NCBI GenBank assembly: GCA_963753285.1
Contig: CAVWBT010000002.1
Span: 62,001 to 126,000, forward strand
DNA length: 64,000 bases
Origin: JAHEDH01 sp963753285
GTDB lineage: Bacteria; Actinomycetota; Acidimicrobiia; Spongiisociales; ZC4RG35
Direction of reading: 5' to 3'
The position numbers were made by a program, and so were the translations under genes. Of the stretch, positions 18,184 through 26,269 are shown piece after piece (positions within the stretch are counted from its first letter, which is position 1; the number at the start of each line of letters is the position of its first letter). Below the pieces are notes generated by a model, which saw nothing but the letters and a program-made list of their open reading frames with translations, ran no database searches and was not told the origin of the DNA.

Positions 18184-18211
18184 TTGCGCGGTGCGCTGTG
18201 AGCGATGCGCT
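18184..18211. repeat. Heptamer array 2 (GTGCGCT type)
   Basis: The units TTGCGCG, GTGCGCT, GTGAGCG, ATGCGCT run in phase. GTGCGCT is the reverse complement of the AGCGCAC unit at 20988. Confidence 0.55.
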
Positions 18212-18416
18212 TCACGGGGACCTGATTCGCATCTCGCTGGGAGGTCGAGTGAATCGTTGTGCCCGCCATTCCGTTGGACTTCCCATGCCAGCGTGTTGGC
18301 GAGAGAGCACGATGGCACAGAATCGAGCGAGTTCGACCTCTCACGAGGACGAGTGTGCGACCTCGCGGAGCCCACGGCGCATGGCCGAGGCGCCAGCGCG
18401 GGTGCCAGCCCGAGCC

Positions 18417-18821
18417 TCAGCGCGCTTGGAGCTGCTCGATGATTCCGCCAATGAGGTCCTGGCCGTCGGCGCTGGAGGGGTCGATCTCTCGAAGGCGCTC
18501 GATGGTCTCGACCCGTTGTCCCACGGCATCACATCCGAGGCGCTCGGCGACGGCGAAGTAGCCCGACCCTGTGAGGTCGTCGACCCGGGCGGACAGCTCG
18601 GCCGTCGGGATTCGGCCGTTCGAAGATGCCGCCAGATCGTCGATCTGGTCGGTGGCGTCCTTGATGACCGTCACGAACGTTTCGCTGAGGAGGTTGCAGT
18701 TTCGGAGGTCCGACAGCGTCTCGTCGAGCGAGAACTCGAACTCGAAGCCTCCTTCCGTGTCCAACGCACTCGAACACGCCGACAGCGCCAGGACGACAAC
18801 GGCGATCACTACTCGTCTCAT
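18417..18821 (-). CDS. Small secreted lipoprotein, function unknown
   Basis: The 134-residue protein has a lipoprotein signal peptide with the lipobox LSAC (cysteine at about residue 16). The mature part is acidic and helical, with two further cysteines (NCNLL and LGCDAV) that could form a disulfide. I recognise no family. GGGAGG lies 13 nt before the ATG. It is the last minus-strand gene after leuB (50-nt gap). Confidence 0.75.
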   Translation of the reverse strand: MRRVVIAVVVLALSACSSALDTEGGFEFEFSLDETLSDLRNCNLLSETFVTVIKDATDQIDDLAASSNGRIPTAELSARVDDLTGSGYFAVAERLGCDAVGQRVETIERLREIDPSSADGQDLIGGIIEQLQAR

Positions 18822-18871
18822 GGATGCATCAACCTCCCTGTGTCTGAGTCACCGGTGCCCACCTTGATACG

Positions 18872-19942
18872 TCACCCGGCGTTCGAGACGCGTTCGGCGA
18901 CCAGGTCGCCGATCTGCGATGTCGACATCCCCATGTCCGGCCCTCCCATGGTCTTCAACTCCGGGAGCACCGAGGCGGCAGCCGACTCGACGGCCGCCGC
19001 CGCCTGCGGGTGTCCGAGGTGGGCAAGACACAGTGCAGTCGAGAAGATCGCTGCCACCGGATTCGCCCACCCGTTGCCGGCGATGTCCGGCGCCGACCCA
19101 TGAACCGGCTCGAACATCGACGGGTGCTCGCCCGACGGGTTGAGGTTGCCGGACGCCGCCATGCCCAGGCCACCCTGGATGGCGGCCCCCAGGTCCGTGA
19201 CGATGTCACCGAAGAGGTTGTCTGTGACCATCACGTCGAAACGCTCAGGAGAGTTCACCAGATAGAGACACGCAGCATCGACGTGGACGTAGTCGACCGC
19301 AACCGACGGGTACTCGACTGCGACCTCGTTGGTCGTCCGCTGCCAGAGATCACCGGCGAACGTCAGCACGTTCGTCTTGTGGCACAGCGTCAGCTTCTGG
19401 CGTCGTTCGACGGCCCGATCGAAGGCATAGCGGACTGCGCGTTCGACACCGTGGCGGGTGTTCACCGATTCCTGGGTGGCGATCTCGTGCGGTGTCCCCT
19501 TCTTGAACTCGCCTCCCACGCCGGTGTACATGCCCTCGGTGTTCTCCCGGATCACCAGCATGTCGCACCGATCGGGCGTGAGCCCGGCGATCGGGGTCGG
19601 GACGCCCTCGTACAGCTTCACCGGTCGCAGGTTGATGTACTGATCGAAGTCGAAGCGCAGCTTCAGCAGCAGGCCTCGTTCGAGCACCCCGGGGGGCACA
19701 TCCGGCGTGCCCACGGCTCCGAGCAGGATGACATCGTGGGCATCGAGCTCGTCCTGCACCGAGGCAGGGAGGACCTCGCCGGTCGACAGGTAGCGGCGCC
19801 CGCCCAGGTCGTACTCGGTCTGTTGGGTCGTGAAGCCGAAACGGTCACCCGCTGCGTCGAGCACCTTGACGGCCTCGGCGGTGACTTCGATTCCGACTCC
19901 GTCTCCTGGGATCACTGCGACTCGGTGGTGTGTCTTCGACAT
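18872..19942 (-). CDS. leuB: 3-isopropylmalate dehydrogenase
   Basis: The 356-residue enzyme of the isocitrate/isopropylmalate dehydrogenase family oxidises and decarboxylates 3-isopropylmalate in leucine synthesis. Visible motifs are VIPGDGVGIEV, the substrate region LLLKLRFDFDQYINLRP, VIRENTEGMYTG and the metal-binding MVTDNLFGDIVTD, with GSAPDIAGNGWANP near the NAD site. The paralog tartrate/isocitrate dehydrogenase is possible from sequence alone, but the place next to leuA and ilvBNC supports LeuB. TAATCT lies 6 nt before the ATG and contains the stop codon of the upstream kinase gene. Confidence 0.9.
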   Translation of the reverse strand: MSKTHHRVAVIPGDGVGIEVTAEAVKVLDAAGDRFGFTTQQTEYDLGGRRYLSTGEVLPASVQDELDAHDVILLGAVGTPDVPPGVLERGLLLKLRFDFDQYINLRPVKLYEGVPTPIAGLTPDRCDMLVIRENTEGMYTGVGGEFKKGTPHEIATQESVNTRHGVERAVRYAFDRAVERRQKLTLCHKTNVLTFAGDLWQRTTNEVAVEYPSVAVDYVHVDAACLYLVNSPERFDVMVTDNLFGDIVTDLGAAIQGGLGMAASGNLNPSGEHPSMFEPVHGSAPDIAGNGWANPVAAIFSTALCLAHLGHPQAAAAVESAAASVLPELKTMGGPDMGMSTSQIGDLVAERVSNAG

Positions 19943-19951
19943 GGGGCGAGA

Positions 19952-20488
19952 TTAGGTGGGCCGCAGTGTGGTCAGGAAACGGTCCGTGTCCGCCGGCGTC
20001 TCGAGCACGATCCACGACAGATGGTCGAGCTCTGGGTCGTCCATCTCTGCGGCGTAGCGCGCAGCCAGTTTGGGAAAGCTCGTCCAACTCCATCGGATCA
20101 GGTGTTCGGGGTCGCGCACGTCGAGGAAGTCCGACAGCCGCTCCGTGTTTCCGTTCCAGAGCGGCCGCCGCGAGGCGACCCGTCGGATCGATCGCCAGAC
20201 GAGACGGCGCATGACGGTCCATCGGCCGTGACGGAGCCAGATCACGGTGTCGGCTCGAGCGGTGACGATGTTTCGCACCATCGAGTAGTTCCCGTCGACC
20301 ACCCAACGGTCGCCACCGGTGAACTCCTCGACTCGCGCTCGGAGCGTCTCGGTGTCCAGCGGGGTCCAGTTCGGTTGCCAATGGACCGCGTCCAGTTCGA
20401 GCGTGGGGAGTCCGAGCGAGTCTGAAACCCGGGCGGCGACGGTGGTCTTGCCTGATCCGCTCGGCCCAACGACCGACACCCGCTGCAT
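19952..20488 (-). CDS. P-loop kinase of the adenylate-kinase-like/FlaR group
   Basis: The 178-residue protein has a Walker A loop GPSGSGKTT (residues 8-16) and the LDAVHWQPNW and VVDGNYSMVR segments typical of small nucleotide-kinase-like proteins annotated as topology modulation or AAA proteins. The true substrate is unknown. It stops 9 nt before leuB, so the two are likely co-transcribed even though the function seems unrelated. Confidence 0.8.
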   Translation of the reverse strand: MQRVSVVGPSGSGKTTVAARVSDSLGLPTLELDAVHWQPNWTPLDTETLRARVEEFTGGDRWVVDGNYSMVRNIVTARADTVIWLRHGRWTVMRRLVWRSIRRVASRRPLWNGNTERLSDFLDVRDPEHLIRWSWTSFPKLAARYAAEMDDPELDHLSWIVLETPADTDRFLTTLRPT

Positions 20489-20494
20489 GGCGCC

Positions 20495-20500
20495 AGGCTA
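20495..20500 (-). promoter_or_regulatory. -10-like TAGCCT, 6 nt before the kinase ATG
   Basis: TANNNT hexamer at leaderless spacing; no Shine-Dalgarno sequence is present. It suggests kinase-leuB has its own promoter. Confidence 0.5.
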
Positions 20501-20688
20501 CCCGGGGTGGTTTCGGTTCAGGCCGGAAGCTGCTCGTCGGCCGAGGCCGACGGTCGCCCTCCAGGTGACATTGATGCGCTCAGCAGGGGCGCGGGCCGCG
20601 CCGAGCGGCGTTGTCTGTATCGAAAGAGATGCGCTCTATCGAACCCTGTGGAGCGCACCGCGCACCGCCGCGTTGGAATCGACACTGC

Positions 20689-20967
20689 GTGATCTCGATC
20701 CGTCTGCTGGTGGATGAGGTCTCGTGGCACCTTCGCCGATTCGGCCACCCGGACGACGTCGCCGGACGACGGGCGGAGATTCTGGCGACCGCCGTGCACC
20801 ACCTCGCCGATGACGGCGACCGCAACGAGGTACTCGTTCGCCTGTACGTCGCCTCGTCAACCGTCCGTGAGCGTCCGTTGATCGGACCGGCGTGCCGACG
20901 CCCTCATGGTTCGAGAGCGGTCGACGTCGTGCCCGGTGAACGTCCGGGTTCACTCGAACTCCGATGA
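20689..20967 (+). CDS. Doubtful small ORF, possibly a gene remnant
   Basis: A GTG at 20689 opens 92 codons with GC-rich third positions and a plausible helical composition (VDEVSWHLRRFGHPDD, then ILATAVHHLADD). No family is recognised and no binding site is clear. The WHLRRF phrase has a look-alike at 16726. It runs against the surrounding leu genes, so it may be a relic. Confidence 0.25.
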   Translation: MISIRLLVDEVSWHLRRFGHPDDVAGRRAEILATAVHHLADDGDRNEVLVRLYVASSTVRERPLIGPACRRPHGSRAVDVVPGERPGSLELR

Positions 20968-20987
20968 ACCTGTCTCGCGTCTCTGCG

Positions 20988-21015
20988 AGCGCACAGCGCA
21001 CAGCGCACAGCGCAC
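20988..21015. repeat. Heptamer array 3: AGCGCAC x 4, perfect
   Basis: Four exact tandem copies of a 7-nt unit 26 nt after the leuA stop codon. Confidence 0.95.
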
Positions 21016-21040
21016 GCCGTGAGGCCGCCAGGGCGTCAGG

Positions 21041-22546
21041 TCAGGCGCGTGATTTGTTCAGGGCCTCCACGAATGCCTCCGCCGACCCTTCGACGACATC
21101 GGTGTTGAGCGCGGATCCCGAGTAGGTCTCCTCGTCGACCCGAACGACGACGTTGATCTCCGCCATGGCGTCGGCGCCCGACGTGACCGGGACGACCCGG
21201 TAGTCCACCAGCCGTGCGTCGGAGTCGAACGCCTTGCGGATCGCAGCGAACGCCGCATGCACCATGCCGTCGCCCTCGCCAGTGAACCGCTGTTCGCTCC
21301 CCCCGATGTTGAGGGTCGCGGTGGCGGTCGGCGTGACATCGTTGCCTCCGGCGACGTGGAGTCCGACGAGGACGACGTCTCCGACGAAGTGATGCGACTC
21401 CTCTTCGACGATCGCACGGATCTCGTCTTCGCCGATCTGGATCTTGCGGTCGGCGAGTTGCTTGAACTTCTCGAAGGCCCGGGCGAAGGCGTCCTCTTCC
21501 AGCGAGATATCGAGTTTGGCGAGTGCGTCTGCGAAGCCTGCCCGGCCCGAATGCTTCCCGAGGATGATCTGAGCCGCAGTCTGCCCGACCGAGGCCGCGT
21601 CCATGATCTCGTACGTCAGCTTGTCCCGGAGCACGCCGTGCTGATGGATGCCCGATTCGTGTGCGAATGCATTGCGGCCGACGACGGCCTTGTTGTACTG
21701 CACCGGATATCCAGTCAGGCGCGACACGAGGCGGGACGTGTCGGTGATCTGGGTCGTGTCGGCACCGATCTCGACACCGAAGACGTCCTGGCGCGTCTTG
21801 ATGGCCATGATGATCTCTTCGATCGACGTGTTGCCGGCGCGCTCCCCGATCCCGTTGATCGCCCCTTCGATCTGTCGGGCCCCGGCCGCGATCGACGAGA
21901 GTGAGTTGGCGACGGCAAGACCGAGATCGTTGTGGCAGTGCACCGACATGGTGACGTCGTCACGGTCTCCCTTGACCTCCCTGAACATCGTCTTCATGAG
22001 CTCCACGAAGTCCGCAGGGGTCGCGTAGCCGACGGTGTCGGGGATGTTGATGGTCGTGGCTCCGGCTTCGACCGCAGCCTTGCACACCTCGATCAGGAAG
22101 TCGTGATCGGTGCGGGTGGCGTCCTGGGGAGAGAACTCGACGTCGTCGGTGTACTGGCGTGCCCGCTTCACACCCTCGATCGAAGCCTTCAGGACCTCGT
22201 CGGGCGTCATGCGGAGCATCTTCTCCATGTGGATCGGCGACGTCGACATGAACACGTGGATCCGGAACGCGTCTGCGGCCTTGAGGGCGTCGTAGGCCTT
22301 GTCGATGTCGTCGGGGTGGGCACGCGCCAGTGAGGCGATGACCGGTCCGCTCACGCCGGCAGCGATCTTCGAGACCGCACTGAAGTCGCCGGGGGAGGAT
22401 GCGGCGAAACCCGCCTCCAGTACATCGACTTTCAGTCTGGCGAGCTGGTGGGCGATCACCACTTTCTCGTCCGGGGTGAGCGCGATGCCGGGTGCCTGTT
22501 CGCCGTCTCGCAGTGTCGTATCGAAGATGATCAGTCGGTCGTCCAT
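21041..22546 (-). CDS. leuA: 2-isopropylmalate synthase
   Basis: The 501-residue enzyme condenses acetyl-CoA with 2-oxoisovalerate, the first step of leucine synthesis. The TIM barrel shows DTTLRDGEQAPG (residues 9-20), the metal-binding HCHNDLG and NGIGERAGN; the C-terminal regulatory domain (about 390-501) should bind leucine for feedback inhibition. It is the shorter bacterial type 1 enzyme, not the roughly 600-residue form of mycobacteria. GAGGAG lies 6 nt before the ATG, as expected for an operon-internal gene. Confidence 0.96.
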   Translation of the reverse strand: MDDRLIIFDTTLRDGEQAPGIALTPDEKVVIAHQLARLKVDVLEAGFAASSPGDFSAVSKIAAGVSGPVIASLARAHPDDIDKAYDALKAADAFRIHVFMSTSPIHMEKMLRMTPDEVLKASIEGVKRARQYTDDVEFSPQDATRTDHDFLIEVCKAAVEAGATTINIPDTVGYATPADFVELMKTMFREVKGDRDDVTMSVHCHNDLGLAVANSLSSIAAGARQIEGAINGIGERAGNTSIEEIIMAIKTRQDVFGVEIGADTTQITDTSRLVSRLTGYPVQYNKAVVGRNAFAHESGIHQHGVLRDKLTYEIMDAASVGQTAAQIILGKHSGRAGFADALAKLDISLEEDAFARAFEKFKQLADRKIQIGEDEIRAIVEEESHHFVGDVVLVGLHVAGGNDVTPTATATLNIGGSEQRFTGEGDGMVHAAFAAIRKAFDSDARLVDYRVVPVTSGADAMAEINVVVRVDEETYSGSALNTDVVEGSAEAFVEALNKSRA

Positions 22547-22556
22547 TGGGTCTCCT

Positions 22557-22591
22557 CAGTTCAGAGTCGTCAGTTGACAGTTCGCAGTCGA
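22557..22591. repeat. Heptamer array 4 (CAGTTGA type)
   Basis: Five in-phase units: CAGTTCA, GAGTCGT, CAGTTGA, CAGTTCG, CAGTCGA, directly upstream of leuA. Confidence 0.6.
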
Positions 22592-22677
22592 CGCCGGGTC
22601 GCAGGTGTCCTGCGCCCGGCTACGCAAGCAGCGAGAGGGAACCACCTGGCGGTCGGGTCCGGCCGGGCCGGTTCATC

Positions 22678-22705
22678 TGTCGTCTGTCATCTGTCATCTG
22701 TCATC
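22678..22705. repeat. Heptamer array 5: TGTCATC x 4 (first unit TGTCGTC)
   Basis: Four tandem 7-nt units, three identical, 26 nt after the ilvC stop codon. Confidence 0.9.
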
Positions 22706-22731
22706 CCGCAAGTAGCGATCCGGTGTGCCTC

Positions 22732-23736
22732 TCAAGGGGCCTGTTTGGGATCCAAGAATGGCATCATCGAGCGGAGTTCCTTGCCGACTTCTTCGATCTG
22801 GTGGCGCTTGTTGGCCTCACGCTGCTCCAGCAGATAGGGAGCGCCCTCGCGGGCCTGGGCGAGCCACTCGTTGGCGAATGCGCCGCTCTGGATCTCCGAC
22901 AGGACCCTCTTCATCTCCGCCTTGGTCTCGTCGGTCACGATGCGGGGGCCCCGGGTGTAGTCGCCGTACTCGGCGGTGTCCGAGATCGAGTAGCGCATGT
23001 AGGACAGCCCGCCCTCGTAGAGGAGATCGACGATCAGCTTCAGTTCGTGCAATGTCTCGAAATAGGCCGACTCGGGCTGGTAACCGGCTTCCACGAGCGT
23101 TTCGAACGACGCCTTGATCAGCTCGGAGACGCCACCGCAGAGGATCACCTGCTCACCGAAGAGGTCCGTCTCGGTCTCTTCCTTGAACGTGGTCTCGAGG
23201 ACTCCGGCCCGAGCGCCGCCGATGGCCCATGCATACGACAAACCCAGCGCCTTGGCATTGCCGGTGGCGTCCTGGTGGACGGCCAGAAGGCACGGCACAC
23301 CGGAATTCTCGGTGTATGTGCGGCGTACGAGGTGGCCGGGGCCCTTGGGTGCCACCATGAGGACGTCGACGTCCTCGGGCGGCGTGATCTCGCCGAAATG
23401 GACGTTGAACCCGTGCGCGAACATCAGGGCGTCGCCGGCCGAGAGGTTCGGGCCGATCTCGGTGCGGTAGATGTCGGCCATGACCTGATCGGGCAGGAGC
23501 ACCATGATCGTGTCTGCCCAGGTCGTTGCAGCTGCGACGGTATCGACCTTCAGGCCGGCCGCTTCCGCCTCGGCACGGCTGGACGAGCCCTCTCGAAGTC
23601 CGACGACGACGTCGACGCCCGACTCGTGGAGGTTGCGCGCATGGGCGTGACCCTGGCTGCCGTAGCCGATGACCGCCACCTTGCGGCTCTTGATGATCCC
23701 GGGGTCGGCGTCGGACTCGTGATAGATGGTTGTCAT
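22732..23736 (-). CDS. ilvC: Ketol-acid reductoisomerase, class I
   Basis: The 334-residue enzyme isomerises and reduces acetolactate or acetohydroxybutyrate with NADPH and magnesium. It has the Rossmann motif VIGYGSQGHAHARNL (about 22-36), the NADPH-selecting loop GLREGSSSR, the APKGPGHLVR block and the knotted C-terminal domain with the metal ligands in ILCGGVSELIKASFETL. The length is that of the short class I. AGAGGAA lies 6 nt before the ATG; it follows ilvN after 46 nt. Confidence 0.97.
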   Translation of the reverse strand: MTTIYHESDADPGIIKSRKVAVIGYGSQGHAHARNLHESGVDVVVGLREGSSSRAEAEAAGLKVDTVAAATTWADTIMVLLPDQVMADIYRTEIGPNLSAGDALMFAHGFNVHFGEITPPEDVDVLMVAPKGPGHLVRRTYTENSGVPCLLAVHQDATGNAKALGLSYAWAIGGARAGVLETTFKEETETDLFGEQVILCGGVSELIKASFETLVEAGYQPESAYFETLHELKLIVDLLYEGGLSYMRYSISDTAEYGDYTRGPRIVTDETKAEMKRVLSEIQSGAFANEWLAQAREGAPYLLEQREANKRHQIEEVGKELRSMMPFLDPKQAP

Positions 23737-23782
23737 TCGGTTCCTCTGTTCGGCATTCGCTTGATGATGGTCCGGAAGGTGG

Positions 23783-24286
23783 TCAATTCACTGCCCGGAG
23801 ACGGGATTCCTTGCCTTTGAGCTCTCTGGCGAGCGCGATCCGGCCCGATTTGGCGAGGTCGACCACGCCAAACGGACGGAGCAGCTCGAGAAAGTCGTTG
23901 ATCTTCCCTGGGTCTCCTGAGACCTGAAGGCACATGCTGCTGTGCCCGACGTCGACGGGTATGGCCTTGAAGATGTCGGCGATCTCGAGCACCTCGGATC
24001 GACGCCCAGGGGGAGCAGACACCCGCACCAGCATGATCTCGCGTTCGAGGCTCCGTTCGGGCTCGAGTTCGGTGATCTTGACCACGTTGATCAACTTGTG
24101 CAGCTGCTTCTTGACCTGCTCGAGCTCTGGCGCCTCGACGACGATCGTCATCTTCGACATGCCCTCTTCATGAGAGGGGCCCACCGCCAGCGAGCGGATG
24201 TTGAACCCCCGGCGAGCGAGCAGGGACGACACCCGCGCCAGCACTCCCGGCTTGTCTTCGACGAAGACACTCAATGTTCTGAACAT
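23783..24286 (-). CDS. ilvN: Acetolactate synthase, small (regulatory) subunit
   Basis: With the ATG at 24286, preceded by an AGGAGAGAG site, the protein has 167 residues. It has an N-terminal ACT domain (LSVFVEDKPGVLARVSSLL at about 4-22, then RGFNIRSLAVG) and the ALS small-subunit C-terminal domain (MLVRVSAPPGRRSEV onward). It stimulates IlvB and confers feedback inhibition by valine. Upstream in-frame codons run through a heptamer array and are unlikely to be translated. Confidence 0.95.
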   Translation of the reverse strand: MFRTLSVFVEDKPGVLARVSSLLARRGFNIRSLAVGPSHEEGMSKMTIVVEAPELEQVKKQLHKLINVVKITELEPERSLEREIMLVRVSAPPGRRSEVLEIADIFKAIPVDVGHSSMCLQVSGDPGKINDFLELLRPFGVVDLAKSGRIALARELKGKESRLRAVN

Positions 24287-24330
24287 CAACTCTCTCCTGA
24301 AGTACGTGCTGAGCGTGGTCGCGAGTGGCT

Positions 24331-24393
24331 GTGCGCTGTGCGGTATGCGCTGGCAAACGAGCGCATACCGCATGCCGCCTGGCGCATAGCGGT
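24331..24393. repeat. Heptamer array 6 with a 13-bp hairpin
   Basis: Seven-nt units GTGCGCT, GTGCGGT, ATGCGCT are followed by their rough inverse GAGCGCA, TACCGCA, TGCCGCC, TGGCGCA. Positions 24339-24351 and 24360-24372 form a perfect 13-bp stem with an 8-nt loop. It lies in the ilvB-ilvN gap, so it will be in the operon mRNA. Confidence 0.75.
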
Positions 24394-26105
24394 CATGGCG
24401 CCACCACGGTTTGGCCAGGGGCCACGATGACTTCGTCGTTGCTGCCACCGGACGGGATCATCGGGAACACCATCTCCTCGGGATCGACGACGAACTCGAC
24501 GACGACCGGGCGATCGTCGATGGCGAGCGACTTCTCGATCGCAGGCGCCACCTCGTCGGGGGTGGATGCCCGCAGGCCCGCACATCCCATCGCCTCGGCC
24601 AACATGACGTAGTCGACCTTCGAGCCGAGTTTGCTGGCCGAGTAGCGCTCGTTGTAGAACAGCTTCTGCCATTGAGTGACCATGCCGTACACCGAGTTGT
24701 TCATCACGGCGATCTTGACCGGGATGCCCTCCTCGGCCGCCGTGATGAGTTCCTGGCTCGTCATCTGGAAGCAACCGTCGCCGTCGATGGCGTACACCAA
24801 CTCATCCGGCATGCCGACCGCTGCGCCGATGGCCGCAGGGACTGCGAAGCCCATGGTGCCGAGGCCACCGGAGTTGATCCAACGCCGTGGATCCTCGAAC
24901 TTCCAGAACTGCGAGGTCCACATCTGGTGCTGGCCGACACCTGCGACCACGATCGCATCTCCACCAGTGATCCGATGGATCTCCTCGATCACGTACTGCT
25001 GCTTGATCGGGCCGTCCGGCTGCTGGTCGTAGGTGAGCGGATGATCGCGTTGCCACGCCCTGATCTGGTTGAGCCACTCGGACCGATCGGGCTGGGCACG
25101 GGTACCCCATGCCTCGACGAGCTGTTCGAGCACTCGCTTGGCATCGCCGACGATCGGGACTTCTGGGGTCCTGACCTTCCCGATCTCGGCGGGATCCACA
25201 TCGACGTGCACGACCTGTGCCGAGGGTGCGAACTTGGTGGGATCACCGGTCACGCGATCGTCGAACCGAACGCCGATCGACACCAGCAGATCGGACTTTT
25301 GGATGGCGGTGATCGCGGCGTACGTGCCGTGCATACCGGGCATTCCCATGGCCAAGGGGTGCGAGTCGGGGAAACATCCCCGTCCCATCAGGGTCGTCGT
25401 GACGGGAATACCCGTCCTGTTGGCGAGTTCGAGTAGGGCTTCGGAGCCTCCGGCCTTGATGACGCCGCCGCCGACGTACAGCACGGGGCGGCGGGCGTTC
25501 GCCATGAGCTCTACGGCCTCTTTGACCCGGCGCGGGTGTCCCTCGACGGTCGGCCGGTAGCCGGGGAGGTCGAGCTCGGTCGCCGCCGAGTGCCACGTCA
25601 TCTGGGCGTTCAGGATGTCCTTCGGCAGATCGATCAGCACCGGTCCCGGTCGTCCGGTGGAAGCGATGTGGAACGCTTCGTGAACCACGTCGGGGATGTC
25701 TTCGGGGTTGGTCACGAAGTAGTTGTGCTTCGTCGCCGGCATGGTGATCCCGGTTGTGTACGCCTCTTGGAAGGCATCGTTGCCGACCGCAGTCGTCGGG
25801 ACCTGGCCGGTGATCGCCACGACCGGCACAGAGTCCATCAGGGCATCCGCGAGCGGGGTCACGAGGTTGGTGGCACCCGGCCCGGAGGTGGCGATGCAGA
25901 CGCCGACTCTGCCGGTCGCCCAGGCGTATCCCTCGGCCATGTGGCCGGCTCCCTGCTCGTGACGGGCGAGGATGTGGCGTACCGACGAGTCGAGCAGCGG
26001 GTCGTAGGCCGGCAGGATCGCTCCGCCCGGTACGCCGAACGCCACCTCGACGTCTTCGGCTTCGAGGGCTCGGATGAGTGCTTGTGCTCCGCTGATCGTG
26101 GTCAT
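24393..26105 (-). CDS. ilvB: Acetolactate synthase, large (catalytic) subunit
   Basis: With the ATG at 26105 the enzyme has 570 residues and is thiamine diphosphate-dependent; it makes acetolactate and acetohydroxybutyrate, the first common step to valine, leucine and isoleucine. The catalytic glutamate is E50 in RHEQGAGHMAEG; the ThDP/Mg motif is GDGCFQMTSQEL, ending in NN, near 440-470. CGGAGACG precedes the ATG. The frame stays open to 26204, but the extension lies inside the leader terminator and is not part of the protein. It is the first structural gene of the ilvBNC-leuA series. Confidence 0.96.
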   Translation of the reverse strand: MTTISGAQALIRALEAEDVEVAFGVPGGAILPAYDPLLDSSVRHILARHEQGAGHMAEGYAWATGRVGVCIATSGPGATNLVTPLADALMDSVPVVAITGQVPTTAVGNDAFQEAYTTGITMPATKHNYFVTNPEDIPDVVHEAFHIASTGRPGPVLIDLPKDILNAQMTWHSAATELDLPGYRPTVEGHPRRVKEAVELMANARRPVLYVGGGVIKAGGSEALLELANRTGIPVTTTLMGRGCFPDSHPLAMGMPGMHGTYAAITAIQKSDLLVSIGVRFDDRVTGDPTKFAPSAQVVHVDVDPAEIGKVRTPEVPIVGDAKRVLEQLVEAWGTRAQPDRSEWLNQIRAWQRDHPLTYDQQPDGPIKQQYVIEEIHRITGGDAIVVAGVGQHQMWTSQFWKFEDPRRWINSGGLGTMGFAVPAAIGAAVGMPDELVYAIDGDGCFQMTSQELITAAEEGIPVKIAVMNNSVYGMVTQWQKLFYNERYSASKLGSKVDYVMLAEAMGCAGLRASTPDEVAPAIEKSLAIDDRPVVVEFVVDPEEMVFPMIPSGGSNDEVIVAPGQTVVAP

Positions 26106-26163
26106 GATCGTCTCCGGGTCGTTCCGGTGGATTCCGTTCGTTTGGTCGGGTTCTGGTTCGGGC

Positions 26164-26191
26164 AAAAAACAACCCTCCCGGTCGGGGAGGG
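26164..26191 (-). terminator. Leader terminator (attenuator) of the ilvB operon
   Basis: On the minus strand CCCTCCC (26191-26185) pairs with GGGAGGG (26179-26173) around CGACC, followed by TTGTTTTTT. This is the best factor-independent terminator in the window, and it lies 59 nt before the ilvB start codon. Confidence 0.85.
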
Positions 26192-26229
26192 CAGGTGAGC
26201 GCACACGCCGGGTCTTGGGGGCGTGAGCG

Positions 26230-26259
26230 CTACGGAAGTACGAGAATGGTCGATGACAT
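26230..26259 (-). CDS. Leader peptide MSSTILVLP of the ilvB operon
   Basis: A nine-codon ORF (ATG to TAG) carries Ile-Leu-Val-Leu at codons 5-8, the end products of the operon. It lies 39 nt before the attenuator stem. After the stop codon, GCGCTCACGCC can pair with GGCGTGTGCGC 16 nt further on (10 of 11 pairs), a candidate pause hairpin. Stalling at these codons under branched-chain amino acid shortage would be the signal. The peptide itself needs no function. Confidence 0.8.
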   Translation of the reverse strand: MSSTILVLP

Positions 26260-26269
26260 GTTCGCCGCG

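Larger units (their letters stand above)
20489..21040. other. Gap between leuA and the kinase gene
   Basis: This 552-bp stretch holds a heptamer array at 20988-21015, a leaderless-type promoter for the kinase gene at 20495-20500 and one weakly supported plus-strand reading frame (20689-20967). I see no terminator with a T-tract. Confidence 0.4.

Noticed and set aside
16510..18375. 621-codon minus-strand frame opposite the glutamate-type dehydrogenase
   Set aside because: Shadow of a certain gene; the composition is typical of antisense high-GC frames.
24287..24448. N-terminal extension of IlvN
   Set aside because: It is translated repeat sequence, and the ATG at 24286 follows a strong AGGAGA site.
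26106..26204. N-terminal extension of IlvB
   Set aside because: The extra codons lie in the leader terminator, and the ATG at 26105 has a binding site and the family's normal N-terminus.
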